Assembly (NCBI GenBank): GCA_028290245.1
Contig: JAQGKG010000115.1
Coordinates: 1 to 5,167 of the forward strand
Origin: Devosia sp.
GTDB taxonomy: Bacteria; Pseudomonadota; Alphaproteobacteria; Rhizobiales; Devosiaceae
Reading direction: 5' to 3'
DNA: 5,167 nucleotides
Part shown: positions 4,566 to 5,167 of the stretch, in pieces
Position numbering within the stretch: the stretch's first letter is position 1
How the letters are laid out: each line of letters starts with the position of its first letter
Translations under genes and position numbers: made by a program
The notes under the pieces: model-generated
Database searches by the model: none
What the model was told of the DNA's origin: nothing
Seen by the model: the letters and a program-made list of their open reading frames with translations, nothing else

Positions 4566-5167
4566 TCAGGCGTGCGACTTGCTCAACACGCTCTCCGAGA
4601 TGCTGGTCGGCAAGGGCCGAGGCTTCTCGATGCGGCTGAGGACAGGCAGAATGACGAGGAAGTGGATGAAGTAGTATGCGGTCGTGATCTTGGCGAGGAT
4701 CACATAGATGCCCTCGGCCGGCGCGGCACCGAGATAGGTGAGCGCTATGAAGTTTACCACGAAGACCCAGTAGAACCACTTGAACATCGGCCGGAAATGG
4801 CCCGACCGTGTCTTGGCGGTATCCAGCCAGGGCAGGAAGAACAGGATGACGATCGAGCCACCAAAGAAGATGACGCCGAGGAGCTTGGAGTCGATGAACA
4901 GCAGGTTGAAGTCGATGGCGCGCAGGATGGCGTAGAACGGCAGGAAGTACCATTCAGGAACGATATGGGCCGGCGTAACCTGGCTGTTGAACTGGATGTA
5001 GTTATCCGGGTGACCCAGGATATCCGGAGCAAAGAAGGCGAACCAGGCGAACGGGATCAGGAACAGCACCATGCCGAACGCGTCCTTCATCGTATAGTAC
5101 GGATGGAAGGGAAGCGTGTCGCGGTTGTCCTTGACGTCGATACCGACGGGATTGTTGTTGCCCGGAA
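4566..5167 (-). CDS. petB: Cytochrome b of the bc1 complex, C-terminal part only
   Basis: The gene runs off the right edge; about 199 C-terminal residues of a protein usually near 400-430 are present. It forms the membrane core of complex III and carries the quinol-oxidation (Qo) and quinone-reduction sites. The visible part opens with the conserved LPFHPYYTMKDAFG before helix E. The Qo-site motif PEWY follows (codons at 4958-4947), then FLPFYAILRAI and three more membrane helices (LLGVIFFGGSIVILFFLPWL, WFYWVFVVNFIALTYLGA, and the last near the C-terminus ending in PVLSRIEKPR). The heme-ligating histidines lie outside the window. The stop falls 17 bases before petC, so petB and petC are separate genes here, unlike the fused b-c1 precursor gene of Bradyrhizobium. 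A petA (Rieske) gene is expected beyond the edge. Confidence 0.96.
   Translation of the reverse strand, partial: PGNNNPVGIDVKDNRDTLPFHPYYTMKDAFGMVLFLIPFAWFAFFAPDILGHPDNYIQFNSQVTPAHIVPEWYFLPFYAILRAIDFNLLFIDSKLLGVIFFGGSIVILFFLPWLDTAKTRSGHFRPMFKWFYWVFVVNFIALTYLGAAPAEGIYVILAKITTAYYFIHFLVILPVLSRIEKPRPLPTSISESVLSKSHA

Noticed and set aside
3682..4674. Plus-strand open frame of 330 codons opposite petC.
   Set aside because: It is a shadow of petC caused by high GC at third positions; the minus-strand product has heme and ligand motifs and this one has none.
4549..4953. Open frame extending petC upstream by 135 codons through the 3' part of petB, suggesting a b-c1 fusion or overlapping gene.
   Set aside because: Cytochrome b is coded in another frame here with its own stop at 4566, the extension has no cytochrome-like sequence, and a signal peptide plus ribosome binding site mark the petC start at 4545-4548.

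Overview
The window looks like a chromosomal stretch from an alphaproteobacterium, probably of the Rhizobiales/Hyphomicrobiales (a Devosia-like genome is my guess). The reasons are high GC, separate petB and petC genes of the bc1 complex followed by a short basic protein and apt, the sequence character of the proteins, and a GC-rich interspersed palindrome of a type common in this group. The genus is inference, not something the sequence proves.

Layout, left to right. Positions 1-408 (+) hold the 3' end of a MaoC-like hot-dog-fold gene, followed by a small secreted protein with two cysteines (441-785, +). A gene-free 170-base leader (786-955) precedes a TerC-family membrane metal transporter (956-1975, +). 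Its start is set by a strong ribosome binding site and it is closed by a textbook Rho-independent terminator (1988-2020). A short palindrome (2030-2046) precedes a GFA/CENP-V-type zinc protein (2091-2489, +). Positions 2490-2705 contain no gene. They hold two inverted 46-bp copies of a palindromic repeat (2523-2640) and two further small hairpins, lying between the converging GFA and apt genes.

The right half is on the minus strand. petB (3' part only, running off the window at 5167) and petC (3679-4548) encode cytochrome b and cytochrome c1 of the ubiquinol:cytochrome c oxidoreductase (complex III). The start of petB and any petA lie beyond the right edge. A 10-bp hairpin (3558-3582) probably ends the pet transcript. 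Next come a promoter candidate (3499-3527), a 64-codon basic protein of unknown function (3270-3464), and apt, adenine phosphoribosyltransferase (2706-3239). The last two probably form a two-gene operon.

Most of the window is ordinary housekeeping content: respiration, adenine salvage and metal homeostasis. I see no mobile element, CRISPR array, tRNA or rRNA, and no clear undescribed multi-gene system. The parts most worth a second look are the structured leader before the TerC gene, the head-to-head repeat pair, and the small unknown protein coupled to apt.
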